This document shows positions 14,558 to 21,340 of a DNA stretch of 55,073 nt, piece after piece. A program made the position numbers and the translations under genes. Source of the stretch: a virus; the IMG/VR virus record IMGVR_UViG_3300042469_000249, positions 1 through 55,073 of that record; one strand, 5' to 3'. The notes below the pieces were generated by a model. It saw nothing but the letters and a program-made list of their open reading frames with translations. It had not been told where the DNA came from and did not search any database. Each line of letters begins with the position of its first letter. The stretch's first letter is position 1.

Positions 14558-14904
14558 AAATGACACTGAACACATACCAAATTGCGGATGCACTCAAAAA
14601 CGACACTTGCGCCCGTTGGTCTTATAATGGCTCACTTGCCCTTGCTGAACACTTGGAAGAATACGAAGAGAGCACGGGGGAACAGTTAGAGTTGGACGTG
14701 TGCGCGATTCGTTGCGACTTCTCCGAATATGCCAGCCTTTTAGACTGGGCGAATGATTATTTCTCTAATGCTCTGGAGGAACTGGGATTCGATGAAACGG
14801 AAGAGAATGACGATGACGACGTTGATTCTAAAATCCGCGATTACATTCAAGAACACGGTCAATTGATCGAATTCAACGGCGGAATCATTGTTTCCTCATT
14901 CTAA
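14554..14904 (+). CDS. Acidic phage protein (116 aa)
   Basis: Contains YQIADALKNDTCARWSYNG, ALAEHLEEYEESTGEQLELD and VCAIRCDFSEYASL, then an Asp/Glu run (EENDDDDVD) and a beta-like end EFNGGIIVSSF. I recall this general pattern (LAEYLEE.EE.TGE...D..AIRC..SEY...EF.GG.I) from many phages, with no known function. The strong negative charge could suggest a DNA-mimic, but that is a guess. Confidence 0.75.
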   Translation: MKMTLNTYQIADALKNDTCARWSYNGSLALAEHLEEYEESTGEQLELDVCAIRCDFSEYASLLDWANDYFSNALEELGFDETEENDDDDVDSKIRDYIQEHGQLIEFNGGIIVSSF

Positions 14905-14911
14905 TCTAATC

Positions 14912-14935
14912 GCGGCAAGTTCAACCCTTCGCCGC
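14912..14935 (+). terminator. Weak terminator-like hairpin
   Basis: GCGGC (14912-14916) pairs with GCCGC (14931-14935), followed by a pyrimidine-rich TTTCCTTCTTATTTT. A partial terminator between the 116-aa gene and the next small gene. Confidence 0.4.
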
Positions 14936-14950
14936 TTTCCTTCTTATTTT

Positions 14951-15061
14951 ATGAATAAATTATCCTCTTCTCTTCAATACAACAAAGCAAAGTCCCGCTT
15001 CTTTAGCCTTTTGCTTATCCTCTCCACGCTTGGCGCAATCCTGATATTTCAAATCCTATGA
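14951..15061 (+). CDS. Small membrane protein (36 aa)
   Basis: Reads MNKLSSSLQYNKAKSRFF followed by one transmembrane helix (SLLLILSTLGAILIFQIL). Its TGA overlaps the ATG of the next gene. Function unknown. Confidence 0.5.
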   Translation: MNKLSSSLQYNKAKSRFFSLLLILSTLGAILIFQIL

Positions 15062-15258
15062 ATTACTTAGAAATAACCTCACTTTATGACTTAGGCAACC
15101 TCTCACAGTTTGAATTTATTGATCTGTTAGAAAAGCGATGGATTGTTTTAGATCGAAAGATCAAATCCTGCACGTCTGGCGATTCCACATGGAATGACTT
15201 TCAATTCTGGAAAAGCGAATGGCATGACATTGACGATTTACTCAAAAAATTAGTTTAA
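15058..15258 (+). CDS. Hypothetical 66-aa protein
   Basis: Starts MNYLEITSLYDLGNLSQFEF; Trp-rich and acidic, ending WHDIDDLLKKLV. ATGA overlap to the preceding gene. No family recognised. Confidence 0.6.
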   Translation: MNYLEITSLYDLGNLSQFEFIDLLEKRWIVLDRKIKSCTSGDSTWNDFQFWKSEWHDIDDLLKKLV

Positions 15259-15278
15259 TCCTCTCCACTGTGCGGGCG

Positions 15279-15443
15279 ATGTTCAATCCATGCCTGCTCA
15301 TATTTGCCTTCTGCCGCGCTTTTCCTATCTTTCCGCACCCTATGCACCATTTTCAATCTTCGCGCTCCACAAGAGGCATGATCGTTTCCGATAATTTTCC
15401 CCTCCATAACACCAACACAACACAAAAACCAACTAATGAATAA
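15279..15443 (+). CDS. Doubtful 54-aa frame spanning palindrome site 7
   Basis: An ATG frame beginning MFNPCLLIFAFCRAFPIF and ending past the next start. It has a hydrophobic N-terminus and contains GMIVSDN from the palindrome. Composition is odd (many Phe, Pro, Thr); it may simply be a leader region. Confidence 0.25.
   Translation: MFNPCLLIFAFCRAFPIFPHPMHHFQSSRSTRGMIVSDNFPLHNTNTTQKPTNE
15379..15394. promoter_or_regulatory. 16-bp palindromic site 7 (TGATCGTTTCCGATAA)
   Basis: Two outer bases of the left half depart in part from consensus. It lies 41 bases before the ATG at 15436, in an A/C-rich leader. Confidence 0.65.
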
Positions 15444-15708
15444 CACACTCCACAATCGCCAGTTCCCTCTTGGAATAATACACAATGATGATAAGCTTAT
15501 TGTCATTACTTCACAAGGGACGCACTACGCGACAACATATGATCCCTCTGCCGCTCGTTTAATCTCCTCCGCACCGGATTTGCTGGAAGCATTGCGCTTT
15601 CTATTGGCCGATTATATCGCAATTGAGGGCGAACGTTTGACTGGTTCAGATGCTCCTTTGAAAATGGCACTCTCCGCAATCGCCAAAGCAGAAGGGAGGG
15701 TAAAATGA
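15436..15708 (+). CDS. Hypothetical 90-aa protein (SAPDLLEAL type)
   Basis: Contains DPSAARLISSAPDLLEALRF and a C-terminal ALSAIAKAEGRVK. The motif A.LIA.APDLLEAL...AI.KA.G is very common in small phage proteins, none characterised to my knowledge. The leader CCAACACAACACAAAAACCA has no Shine-Dalgarno. Confidence 0.75.
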   Translation: MNNTLHNRQFPLGIIHNDDKLIVITSQGTHYATTYDPSAARLISSAPDLLEALRFLLADYIAIEGERLTGSDAPLKMALSAIAKAEGRVK

Positions 15709-15926
15709 TTCAGAAGCTAATTTTTCCCGGTGGTATTTTCTCGCCGGGGTCATTCGCACTCCACAAGATCAAAGGCAAGTTTACGGGAAAATGCTCGGCG
15801 TGGTATGACTCAGAAGGAAATATGACAGATTGCGAATGGATTCGCAAAGATGGAAGGGTCTGCATTATCCCTCCACATAAGCCTATGTATCGGTTTCTGG
15901 AATCCTTGGGGCCAATCTGGAAATGA
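15705..15926 (+). CDS. Hypothetical 73-aa protein
   Basis: Starts MIQKLIFPGGIFSPGSFALH; a compact beta-type sequence with two Cys and aromatic residues. ATGA overlap with the preceding gene. No family recognised. A bidirectional hairpin follows. Confidence 0.65.
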   Translation: MIQKLIFPGGIFSPGSFALHKIKGKFTGKCSAWYDSEGNMTDCEWIRKDGRVCIIPPHKPMYRFLESLGPIWK

Positions 15927-15936
15927 TTTCACAAAT

Positions 15937-15962
15937 GCGGGGTTAGTTCTAACCTTCCCCGC
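15937..15962. terminator. Bidirectional hairpin between convergent genes
   Basis: GCGGG-GTTAG (15937-15946) pairs with CTAAC (15949-15953) and CCCGC (15958-15962) with a small bulge. It contains the stop codon of the minus-strand 198-aa gene and lies 11 bases past the plus-strand gene, as expected for a shared terminator. Confidence 0.6.
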
Positions 15963-16545
15963 TTTCGACTATGGTTGCCAATTCCGATTCGTTTTCCAAG
16001 TCCTCCGCTCCACGGACATATTCAGCGGATACAATTTCAATCTTATCGGCTTTCGTTGGGCCTGTCACATGAAGATTTATCATCGCATTTACGCTTAAGC
16101 CTTTCTTATCGTGCATATTATTCTCATCCAGTCCCAATGCCCTCGTTGCCAGTTTCTCGTATTCCGCGAGGACATCCAGACGTTGAGATTGTTCTTTGAT
16201 GTTCCCCGTTTTGTGTCTCTCCTCAATCTGTTTTCTCTCCGCCGCAATCTCGCGCAGCATAAAGGTGTAATGGTTAGCGGTTTCCACTACCATCAAGTCT
16301 TCAAGCTTAGGCGCAACCACATTCGCCACTTGTTCTCTCAATCTCTTTCGCTTCTCAATCCACTTGTTTTTGACCATGCAATTTTTGAGATAAAAGCGCG
16401 ACATTTGCGCGAACTCAGGAAGCTTGAGAATGTCCGACATCTCAGCCCCACCCATGAATAAGGTTTCAATCTTTTCCATGTCCCATTTTTTCCGACCCTT
16501 TCCACGGCCTAACTTTTCGACTGGCGTTTCTGGCGTTTTGTTCAT
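15949..16545 (-). CDS. Possible terminase small subunit (198 aa)
   Basis: The N-terminal 60 residues look like a helix-turn-helix with a basic end (WDMEKIETLFMGGAEMSDIL, then FYLKNCMVKNKWIEKRKRLR). Residues 65-140 are long helices, and the C-terminus is beta-like and acidic (IEIVSAEYVRGAEDLENESE). This plan, HTH then helical oligomerisation domain then tail that contacts TerL, fits small terminases, and no other candidate exists in the window. But it lies 10 kb from terL as a lone minus gene, so a regulator is an alternative. Confidence 0.5.
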   Translation of the reverse strand: MNKTPETPVEKLGRGKGRKKWDMEKIETLFMGGAEMSDILKLPEFAQMSRFYLKNCMVKNKWIEKRKRLREQVANVVAPKLEDLMVVETANHYTFMLREIAAERKQIEERHKTGNIKEQSQRLDVLAEYEKLATRALGLDENNMHDKKGLSVNAMINLHVTGPTKADKIEIVSAEYVRGAEDLENESELATIVESGEG

Positions 16546-16614
16546 ATTTTTATATTGTCAAAACCCTGATAGATTGTCAAATAAATTTCCCTCCACAACA
16601 CAACCAAACCTAAA
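16546..16614. promoter_or_regulatory. Divergent promoter region with paired TTGACA boxes
   Basis: On minus, two TTGACA boxes (complementary to about 16558-16563 and 16575-16580) precede the 198-aa gene, with AT-rich TATAAAAATATG next to its start. On plus, an A/C-rich leader (CACAACACAACCAAACC) precedes the gene at 16615. Spacing of the minus boxes is not ideal. Confidence 0.4.
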
Positions 16615-16752
16615 ATGAAAATAACACCAAACATCACAAAAACAGAATCCACCTGCCTACCTCCAGAAGCCTATATTCGACTCTGGAATGCTGCCGCCAA
16701 ACAATCCAAAGGCCCAAAAATTCAATCCACCGTTTACCCTACAAAAAAATGA
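16615..16752 (+). CDS. Hypothetical 45-aa protein
   Basis: Reads MKITPNITKTESTCLPPEAY and continues with a helix IRLWNAAAKQSKG. The ATGA overlap to the next gene and the clean A/C-rich leader support it. Unknown function. Confidence 0.55.
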   Translation: MKITPNITKTESTCLPPEAYIRLWNAAAKQSKGPKIQSTVYPTKK

Positions 16753-16937
16753 GAACATTTACCCTACACAAACAGAAGCCAGTATTCCGTATCAAGAACA
16801 CTCCACTCTCTGGCGAGTCAGTGAAGCGGGAGTTAATGGAAGCATTGGAAGCAGTCTTGGATTGCTACGGAGATGGCGATACTCTCCTGATGATGCAATG
16901 CCGCGCAGCTTTAGATAGAGCGAGGAGGAACCCATGA
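16749..16937 (+). CDS. Hypothetical 62-aa protein
   Basis: Starts MRTFTLHKQKPVFRIKNTPL; the C-terminal half (LMEALEAVLDCYGDGDTLLM, then QCRAALDRARRNP) is helical and resembles the ALEA...GD..LL..CR.AL..AR pattern seen in other small phage genes. A Shine-Dalgarno (GAGGAGG) for the helicase lies in its 3' end, and the ATGA overlap couples the two. Confidence 0.65.
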   Translation: MRTFTLHKQKPVFRIKNTPLSGESVKRELMEALEAVLDCYGDGDTLLMMQCRAALDRARRNP

Positions 16938-18559
16938 ATATCAATGACCTCATGGCAACAGTTGAGTGGTCGCAACCCATTCAACTAAACACTAAACGAG
17001 GCGTTCGCTTGCTAAAGAAAGCACCCATTGAGCAAGCCTTTTGGAAAGTCTATGGCGAAGATAAAGAGCTATTCAGGAAGCAGATGGGTGACGCTGGCAT
17101 TCAGCTTGGCAAGTTCCGCGATGAGTGGCAACTAACTTGGTGGTCTGGCGATGATCTGAAGTTTAAGCAGATTATCGTTACCGATACTCAGCAAGAAGCT
17201 ATTCAAGAATTAGATTTAGTTCCTCTACTTCACCCCGAAGGTTTGTTAGAGTATCAGATTACCTCGGTGCAGATGGGCGTTGCCTCGATGAATAAATACA
17301 ATCGCGCTCTTCTCGGTCACTCCACTGGCGTAGGTAAAACATTCTGTGCATTAGGTATTGCCAGAGAGTTAGGCAAACGTATTGCGGTAATCTGTCCGAA
17401 ACCCATTACTACAGATTGGCATCGTGCCGCGAAGATGATGGGCGTTGAGGTCTTTGAGATATGCGGATGGGAATGGACAAAGACAGGCAAGAGTCAGCTT
17501 GGCCGTTGGACAGACGACAAGAAGAAAGAATTCCGCTTTATGCTACCCGCTGATGTCCTTCTGGTATTTGATGAGGTTCACAGAGGCAAAGGTGAAGCCA
17601 CCCAAAACGCCTATCTCGTTCGAGATTCAGTCAATCAGAACATCCCTGCCATTGCTCTATCTGCTACCATTGCAGATGATCCTACCAAATTGTGGGCTTT
17701 AGGTCAGTTCCTCGGTCTACACCAAGGAGGCAAAGATTACTTCCGATTCCTCAGTCAGAACGGATGCAGGAAGACCCGATTTGGAATGCAGTTCACAGGT
17801 GGGCATTCAGTCCTAAAGAAGTTGCACTCTCGTATCTACCCAGAACGAGGCAATCGGCTTAGACACTCTGATCTCGGTGACGCATTCCCTGAGACTCTGA
17901 TTAAGGCAAAAGCCTTCGATATGGATAATGCCAAGAAGATCGCCAACGAATATGATGACCTTTGCAACCGCATTGAGGAACTTCGTATGCAGGAAAACTT
18001 CTCAGCCAATGTTTTGGCAGAACAGACTCGCGCTCGCCAAAGAATTGAAATGTTAAAAGCTCCCGCTGTAGCAGCAATGACACGCGATTTGCTGGAAGAA
18101 GGTCATAGTATTTTCATTGCAGTCAACTACACCGAGAGTCGCCAATGGTTGATGGAAGAGTTGAAAACCGATTGCGCTATCTATGGTGGTCAGTCTGACA
18201 TGGAACGCCGAGGCAAAATTGACTCGTTCCAGAATGATAAAAGCCGAGTCATCATTGGACAAATTCAAGCGTGTCGTGAAGGATTAAACCTACACGATCT
18301 TAATGGCAATCACTCGCGCGTTTCTCTAATAATGCCCAGCCCAAGCATTTACGACACCAAGCAGGTATTGGGTCGGGTGCATAGGTCAGGCGGAAAAACG
18401 AAATCAATCCAGTTTTTGGTATACGCAGCGGGTGTTCCTATCGAAGAAAATATCTGTGAGAAGCTGGATGTTAAACTAAAGCGACTTGATGTTTTAGCGG
18501 ACGGTGAATGCGATCCAACCATTTCACTACTTCCAAAAGATGAAGAAAAACTAATCTAA
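16934..18559 (+). CDS. Superfamily 2 DNA helicase/translocase (541 aa)
   Basis: The two RecA domains are clear. Motif I is GHSTGVGKT (128-136), motif II DEVH (213-216), motif III SAT (243-245), and motif VI QVLGRVHRSG (477-486). Motif VI of the Q..GR.HR type and a second domain with REGLNLHDL are like SNF2/UvsW/ERCC3-type helicases. It could promote branch migration or recombination-dependent replication as UvsW does in T4, but this is by analogy. Residues 1-110 are a distinct N-terminal extension. Palindrome site 8 lies in this extension (QIIVTDT). Confidence 0.9.
   Translation: MNINDLMATVEWSQPIQLNTKRGVRLLKKAPIEQAFWKVYGEDKELFRKQMGDAGIQLGKFRDEWQLTWWSGDDLKFKQIIVTDTQQEAIQELDLVPLLHPEGLLEYQITSVQMGVASMNKYNRALLGHSTGVGKTFCALGIARELGKRIAVICPKPITTDWHRAAKMMGVEVFEICGWEWTKTGKSQLGRWTDDKKKEFRFMLPADVLLVFDEVHRGKGEATQNAYLVRDSVNQNIPAIALSATIADDPTKLWALGQFLGLHQGGKDYFRFLSQNGCRKTRFGMQFTGGHSVLKKLHSRIYPERGNRLRHSDLGDAFPETLIKAKAFDMDNAKKIANEYDDLCNRIEELRMQENFSANVLAEQTRARQRIEMLKAPAVAAMTRDLLEEGHSIFIAVNYTESRQWLMEELKTDCAIYGGQSDMERRGKIDSFQNDKSRVIIGQIQACREGLNLHDLNGNHSRVSLIMPSPSIYDTKQVLGRVHRSGGKTKSIQFLVYAAGVPIEENICEKLDVKLKRLDVLADGECDPTISLLPKDEEKLI
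17172..17187. promoter_or_regulatory. 16-bp palindromic site 8 (TTATCGTTACCGATAC)
   Basis: Inside the SF2 helicase gene; one outer base off consensus. No promoter evident. Confidence 0.65.
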
Positions 18560-18568
18560 AATTAGTTT
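18548..18568 (+). other. Hairpin over the helicase stop codon
   Basis: AAACTAAT (18548-18555) pairs with ATTAGTTT (18561-18568) around the TAA. It may protect the mRNA 3' end or assist the terminator that follows. Confidence 0.45.
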
Positions 18569-18580
18569 CACTCAAACTTA

Positions 18581-18618
18581 AAAACCAGATTGGAAAAAAT
18601 TCCTTTCTGGTTTTTTTT
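18581..18618 (+). terminator. Intrinsic terminator of the plus-strand replication block
   Basis: AAAACCAGA (18581-18589) pairs with TCTGGTTTT (18606-18614), with an inner GGAA/TTCC, and runs into eight T residues. A textbook rho-independent terminator after the SF2 helicase. Confidence 0.85.
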
Positions 18619-18661
18619 GTTTTTTATTTTAAAATATTTTTTCTTTTTTCCCCGAATCTTA

Positions 18662-18728
18662 CACTGCTTCTGGAAGGTTTGAACTGGCAGTGCAGAGACA
18701 CTTCGCCTGTTGTGAGGAATAAGTGTCT
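18662..18728. other. Two adjacent hairpins in non-coding DNA
   Basis: CACTGC (18662-18667)/GCAGTG (18687-18692) and AGACACTT (18696-18703)/AAGTGTCT (18721-18728), the latter with an inner CCT/AGG. No T-run follows on either strand. On minus they lie downstream of the decayed frame and could be an RNA 3' structure. Confidence 0.4.
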
Positions 18729-18749
18729 GAGTCTACTTCCGTATAGGAA

Positions 18750-19022
18750 TCACAGTATAGTTCTTTCGACATTTACGTTGTTGTTTTTATCGGCCCGCAC
18801 TAACACTCCATATTCAGCCTCAACAACGCCTTCGCCAACCTTTCGGTTGCGTGTATCCCAAGCTTTCGCTTGAGCGGGTCAGGTGGCATGGCTACATCAT
18901 TCCGACCCCGTGCGTGTTATAGTGAGTGCAACCAAAGTTTCGTCACCATGTTCTCGGTCATATTTCGCTTACCGATACAGCATACTAACACGGGTTACTC
19001 TGGGGAACTGCGTAAGCTTCAT
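18750..19022 (-). pseudogene. Decayed gene with three internal stops (about 91 codons)
   Basis: A single minus frame from the ATG at 19020-19022 reads MKLTQFPRVTRVSMLYR, stop TAA (18969-18971), AKYDREHGDETLVALTI..., stop TGA (18897-18899), CSHAT, stop TGA (18879-18881), PAQAKAWDTRNRKVGEGVV, EAEYGVLVRADKNNNVN and VERTIL, then TGA at 18750. Every piece is protein-like and no frame change is needed, so an eroded gene is likely. A short overlapping frame (MPPDPLKRKLGIHATERLAK, 29 aa) is a less likely alternative. No family recognised. Confidence 0.5.
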
Positions 19023-19055
19023 ACCAAGTAAATACCCGCTGCATCCAACGGTGGC

Positions 19056-19150
19056 AAAAAAATTGGGCCTGTCGTAGCTTGCGGACTACAACAGACCCAT
19101 TTTATTGACTCAAAATTGATCTCCAAAGTCCGCAAGAACTCGTATTGGAT
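19056..19150 (-). ncRNA. Predicted small RNA with terminator and competing stem
   Basis: Transcription from the promoter at 19157-19184 would begin near 19150 and end at a seven-U run (19056-19062). The terminator is a 14-bp stem, 19086-19099 with 19064-19077 (TGGGTCTGTTGTAG / CTACGACAGGCCCA), loop TCCGCAAG. The upstream segment CTTGCGGACT (complement of 19127-19136) pairs perfectly with AGTCCGCAAG, which contains that whole loop, so the two folds exclude each other or make a pseudoknot. A tiny frame Met-Gly-Leu-Leu-stop lies on the terminator's first arm. Either an attenuator or a regulatory RNA. Confidence 0.6.
19064..19099 (-). terminator. Intrinsic terminator of the small RNA
   Basis: 14 paired positions (two G-U) with an 8-base loop, followed on minus by AATTTTTTTG. 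A strong predicted rho-independent terminator. Confidence 0.8.
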
Positions 19151-19155
19151 ACGAG
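19139..19155. promoter_or_regulatory. Palindrome at the small-RNA start site
   Basis: CTCGTAT-TGG-ATACGAG, seven paired bases each side, overlaps the predicted +1. Could be an operator in DNA, or a 5' hairpin if the start is a little further upstream. Confidence 0.45.
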
Positions 19156-19156
19156 G

Positions 19157-19184
19157 AATCTAACAGAGCAAAGACCAATGTCAA
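19157..19184 (-). promoter_or_regulatory. Promoter of the small RNA
   Basis: On minus, TTGACA (19179-19184), 16 bases, TAGATT (19157-19162): identical boxes and spacing to the promoter at 22599-22626. Palindrome site 9 lies nine bases upstream of the -35 box. Confidence 0.7.
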
Positions 19185-19193
19185 ATACTTTTT

Positions 19194-19209
19194 TTATCGT
19201 TTCCGATAC
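19194..19209. promoter_or_regulatory. 16-bp palindromic site 9 (TTATCGTTTCCGATAC)
   Basis: Sits between the stop of the 93-aa gene (19211) and the small-RNA promoter, close enough to the -35 box to regulate it. Confidence 0.75.
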
Positions 19210-19210
19210 T

Positions 19211-19492
19211 TTAGCTGATAATCCGTGGAGCCTCCTCTTTCTCCTCTTCCTTATCGAATCGCTTGCGGAATTGGGACTCGCGGTAATAAAAAAACGCCAA
19301 TTCCATGTGCTTGATGGCTTCAAATCCTTCACCCTTACGGGATTCTGATTTAATTACCATCATTGATGCCGTATGCAACAGGCTTGCCATTGCATGGACT
19401 CGTTCGTTTAGTGTCTCGTCATCGCATTTATGAAAACTAAAAGCTTCCAGAATTGATTTCGAGGTTTCGTTTTGTGGTGTTTGTTCTGACAT
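19211..19492 (-). CDS. Helical-hairpin protein, possibly Acb2/Tad1-like (93 aa)
   Basis: Residues about 28-80 read LNERVHAMASLLHTASMMV, a loop, then GFEAIKHMELAFFYYRESQF. Two helices with R..A..L......S+...A...+E.A.F.....S/A.. recall the hairpin of Acb2/Tad1-type phage proteins that sequester cyclic nucleotides made by CBASS or Thoeris defence. The resemblance is from memory of the pattern and the size (about 90-100 aa), not a measured match, and the binding residues cannot be assigned. Last gene of the minus early operon. Confidence 0.65.
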   Translation of the reverse strand: MSEQTPQNETSKSILEAFSFHKCDDETLNERVHAMASLLHTASMMVIKSESRKGEGFEAIKHMELAFFYYRESQFRKRFDKEEEKEEAPRIIS

Positions 19493-19495
19493 AAA

Positions 19496-20482
19496 TTATT
19501 GTTCTTTCAAGAATCTCAACCATGCGTTCTCTGCTGGATCAAACCATGACTTGTCGCCAAGATCGATCAAGAGTTGGTGTTCTTGCACTTCGTCTGGCAT
19601 ATTGCGGAGGACTTCTGAGTTAGAGAAGTTACCAACATTGAGGAGAAGGAAGCGATGAGTTGCTGGTTTATCGTCCTTACCTTGCTCACTACGCACTCGG
19701 TTTCTAACCTCAGTTGAGGATAGCTTCTCGTTCTTCGCGGCCTCAAGAAGCTCACTCTGCTTTTTAGCGTTGGTCTTCTCATCTCCGAAGTTAGCATTTC
19801 CAATCTCTCGATAGACTGTAAACGGAAGCATTGGATCACGTTTAACAGCGGGGAAGGCTTTGCAAGCGCGAGCATAACCTGACACGGTAGGGTAACTTTT
19901 CTTAAAATTAGAACAGAGTTGGTTGACTACATCATCATGTCCAGCTGCCTCCAGGGCTACTACTGAATCGCCAATGATCCATTGCGCTCCGCTTTCCAGA
20001 GTAAGACCGAAGGCAAATGCTGCCACCCAGTCTTTCATATCTACTTCACCTTTGGGAACGCACTGAGTCATTCCCGCGCCAATGTCAAACTTCTTGGTGA
20101 AGGAAGAGAGTTCCAATCCATTCTTAACACTCTCCACAAGGGAGAGGGATTCATTGACTGGCTCTTCGATTGGCTCATCTTCAGTCAGTTCAACCTTCGC
20201 TTCGACTACTGGTTCACTCAAGCGTTCTTCTTCCATTTCCTCTGCCATTTCCAAGTCAGCACTCATCCTCTCATACATCTCCAGCATCTCATCTGGTGCA
20301 TCATCCTCAAGGTATTCGTTCTTCTTGAGTTTCGCCCATGCTTTTTTGATATGGGTTTCGGTAATGTTGATGCCCGGCCATTCGGTTTTGACATACTCAC
20401 CCATCTGAGTGAGGTATTTTGACAGAGGGACAAGAACGCCCTCTTGAGTTGGACTGAATAGTTCTAATTCTTTCTTTTTCAT
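19496..20482 (-). CDS. 328-aa protein with a KorB/ParB-like helical part
   Basis: Residues 1-60 look like a small helical DNA-binding part; 60-115 are a very acidic linker. Residues about 150-260 contain WIIGDSVVALEAAG, SYPTVSGYARACKAFPAVKR, LPFTVYREI and LEAAKNEKLSSTEVRNRVR, the order (W.lGD...Y...A..fP...R...l.f..y.e...A....S..e.R) found in phage proteins related to the helical DNA-binding domain of ParB/KorB. No CTPase motif is seen. It is upstream of the 93-aa gene and downstream of SSB in one operon. It could be the palindrome-binding protein; unproven. Confidence 0.6.
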   Translation of the reverse strand: MKKKELELFSPTQEGVLVPLSKYLTQMGEYVKTEWPGINITETHIKKAWAKLKKNEYLEDDAPDEMLEMYERMSADLEMAEEMEEERLSEPVVEAKVELTEDEPIEEPVNESLSLVESVKNGLELSSFTKKFDIGAGMTQCVPKGEVDMKDWVAAFAFGLTLESGAQWIIGDSVVALEAAGHDDVVNQLCSNFKKSYPTVSGYARACKAFPAVKRDPMLPFTVYREIGNANFGDEKTNAKKQSELLEAAKNEKLSSTEVRNRVRSEQGKDDKPATHRFLLLNVGNFSNSEVLRNMPDEVQEHQLLIDLGDKSWFDPAENAWLRFLKEQ

Positions 20483-20521
20483 TTTAGTGTTATTAGGTTA
20501 GGTGTTCTGGGGAGAACAGAA

Positions 20522-21340
20522 TCAATATGGAATCTCGTCTACGTCTTCTTCAATAGGAGCATCGAGGTTGAAGTCTATCGCGGCTTGCTCTACGCACTTA
20601 GCGAATGGAGTTGTGAATCCCTTCTCCAAGTAATACTGGTAGAGTTTAGTGAGTGCAGGCTTTCCAATCTCTCCAAGCTTCTTATCCTTCTGTGATCCAC
20701 TTGGAACGATAGCAGATGCCCAATCTTTAGGATCAAGTTCTGCTTTTGGTTCCTCCACTTTAGGTTCAGACTTTGGTTCTGACTTAGAGATAGAGATTCC
20801 CTTGCGGTTGGCTTCGATGAAAACCGACGAGACATATGCCCGAAGAGTCTCCTCATCTGTCACCTTTCCAAGATAGGCCATGCGAACCAAGGAGTCGATA
20901 TAGAGGTGAGTCTCTACAATTTGATCGAGTGCCTGCTCTGGATTATCGGAAACGATAACCTTGGGTGTAGATGCAACACGGGGAGGTTCCTCGTTTTGAT
21001 TTTGGAACTCAACTTTACCTGTAGCCGTTACCTTGATGATGTCACGATCAACTTTCCCGTTCTTACCATCGTAGGTTTCATGCTCAAGTGACACACCTGT
21101 CATGCCATGCTTGCCTCGGATTGAAGAGAGCGTTACTACATTTCCCTTCAATGATTGCTCTTGATTATTGTTGAAGAACTTGAGTCCATAGGTTTGCCCG
21201 TCAATCTCAATGTCTCCACCTTGGATCACGAACTCACCTTTCGGGCCAGTAAATGTCTTTGGTTCCCACAATTTAGTGACCTTGCCAGTCACTCGCTTGA
21301 TGATATCTTTCTGTTCGATTCCTTCTAATTGGTTACTCAT
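20522..21340 (-). CDS. Single-stranded DNA-binding protein (272 aa)
   Basis: The N-terminal 110 residues have OB-fold character (VTGKVTKLWEPKTFTGPKGE, then IDGQTYGLKFF and LKGNVVTLSSI). A flexible Glu/Lys/Ser linker (about 175-200) leads to a second small domain and an acidic tail EEDVDEIPY, close to the DDDIPF tip by which SSBs recruit partners. The neighbour encodes a recombination-type nuclease, as in many phage ssDNA-annealing/SSB modules. It overlaps that nuclease gene by eight bases. Palindrome site 10 encodes IVSDN at about 128-132. Confidence 0.7.
   Translation of the reverse strand: MSNQLEGIEQKDIIKRVTGKVTKLWEPKTFTGPKGEFVIQGGDIEIDGQTYGLKFFNNNQEQSLKGNVVTLSSIRGKHGMTGVSLEHETYDGKNGKVDRDIIKVTATGKVEFQNQNEEPPRVASTPKVIVSDNPEQALDQIVETHLYIDSLVRMAYLGKVTDEETLRAYVSSVFIEANRKGISISKSEPKSEPKVEEPKAELDPKDWASAIVPSGSQKDKKLGEIGKPALTKLYQYYLEKGFTTPFAKCVEQAAIDFNLDAPIEEDVDEIPY
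20943..20958. promoter_or_regulatory. 16-bp palindromic site 10 (TTATCGGAAACGATAA)
   Basis: Inside the SSB-like gene, in the linker after the OB fold. Same N4 (GAAA) as site 4. Confidence 0.65.

Noticed and set aside
18676-18692. tRNA-like GTTCAAACC sequence on minus
   Set aside because: The flanking bases do not form a T stem and no acceptor or anticodon stems fit. No tRNA is seen in the window.
18963-18978. Further palindrome copies such as CTTACCGATAC here and GTCGTTACCGATGA near 35490
   Set aside because: Only one half matches the consensus; counted as chance or decayed, not among the 18 sites.
12754-19150. Prophage attachment site or integrase
   Set aside because: No recombinase gene and no att-like direct repeat were seen; XRE regulators alone do not show a temperate life style.
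19102-19332. 76-aa minus frame beginning MKDLKPSSTWNWRFF
   Set aside because: It overlaps the 93-aa gene and the small-RNA promoter in another frame and has no gene-like features.
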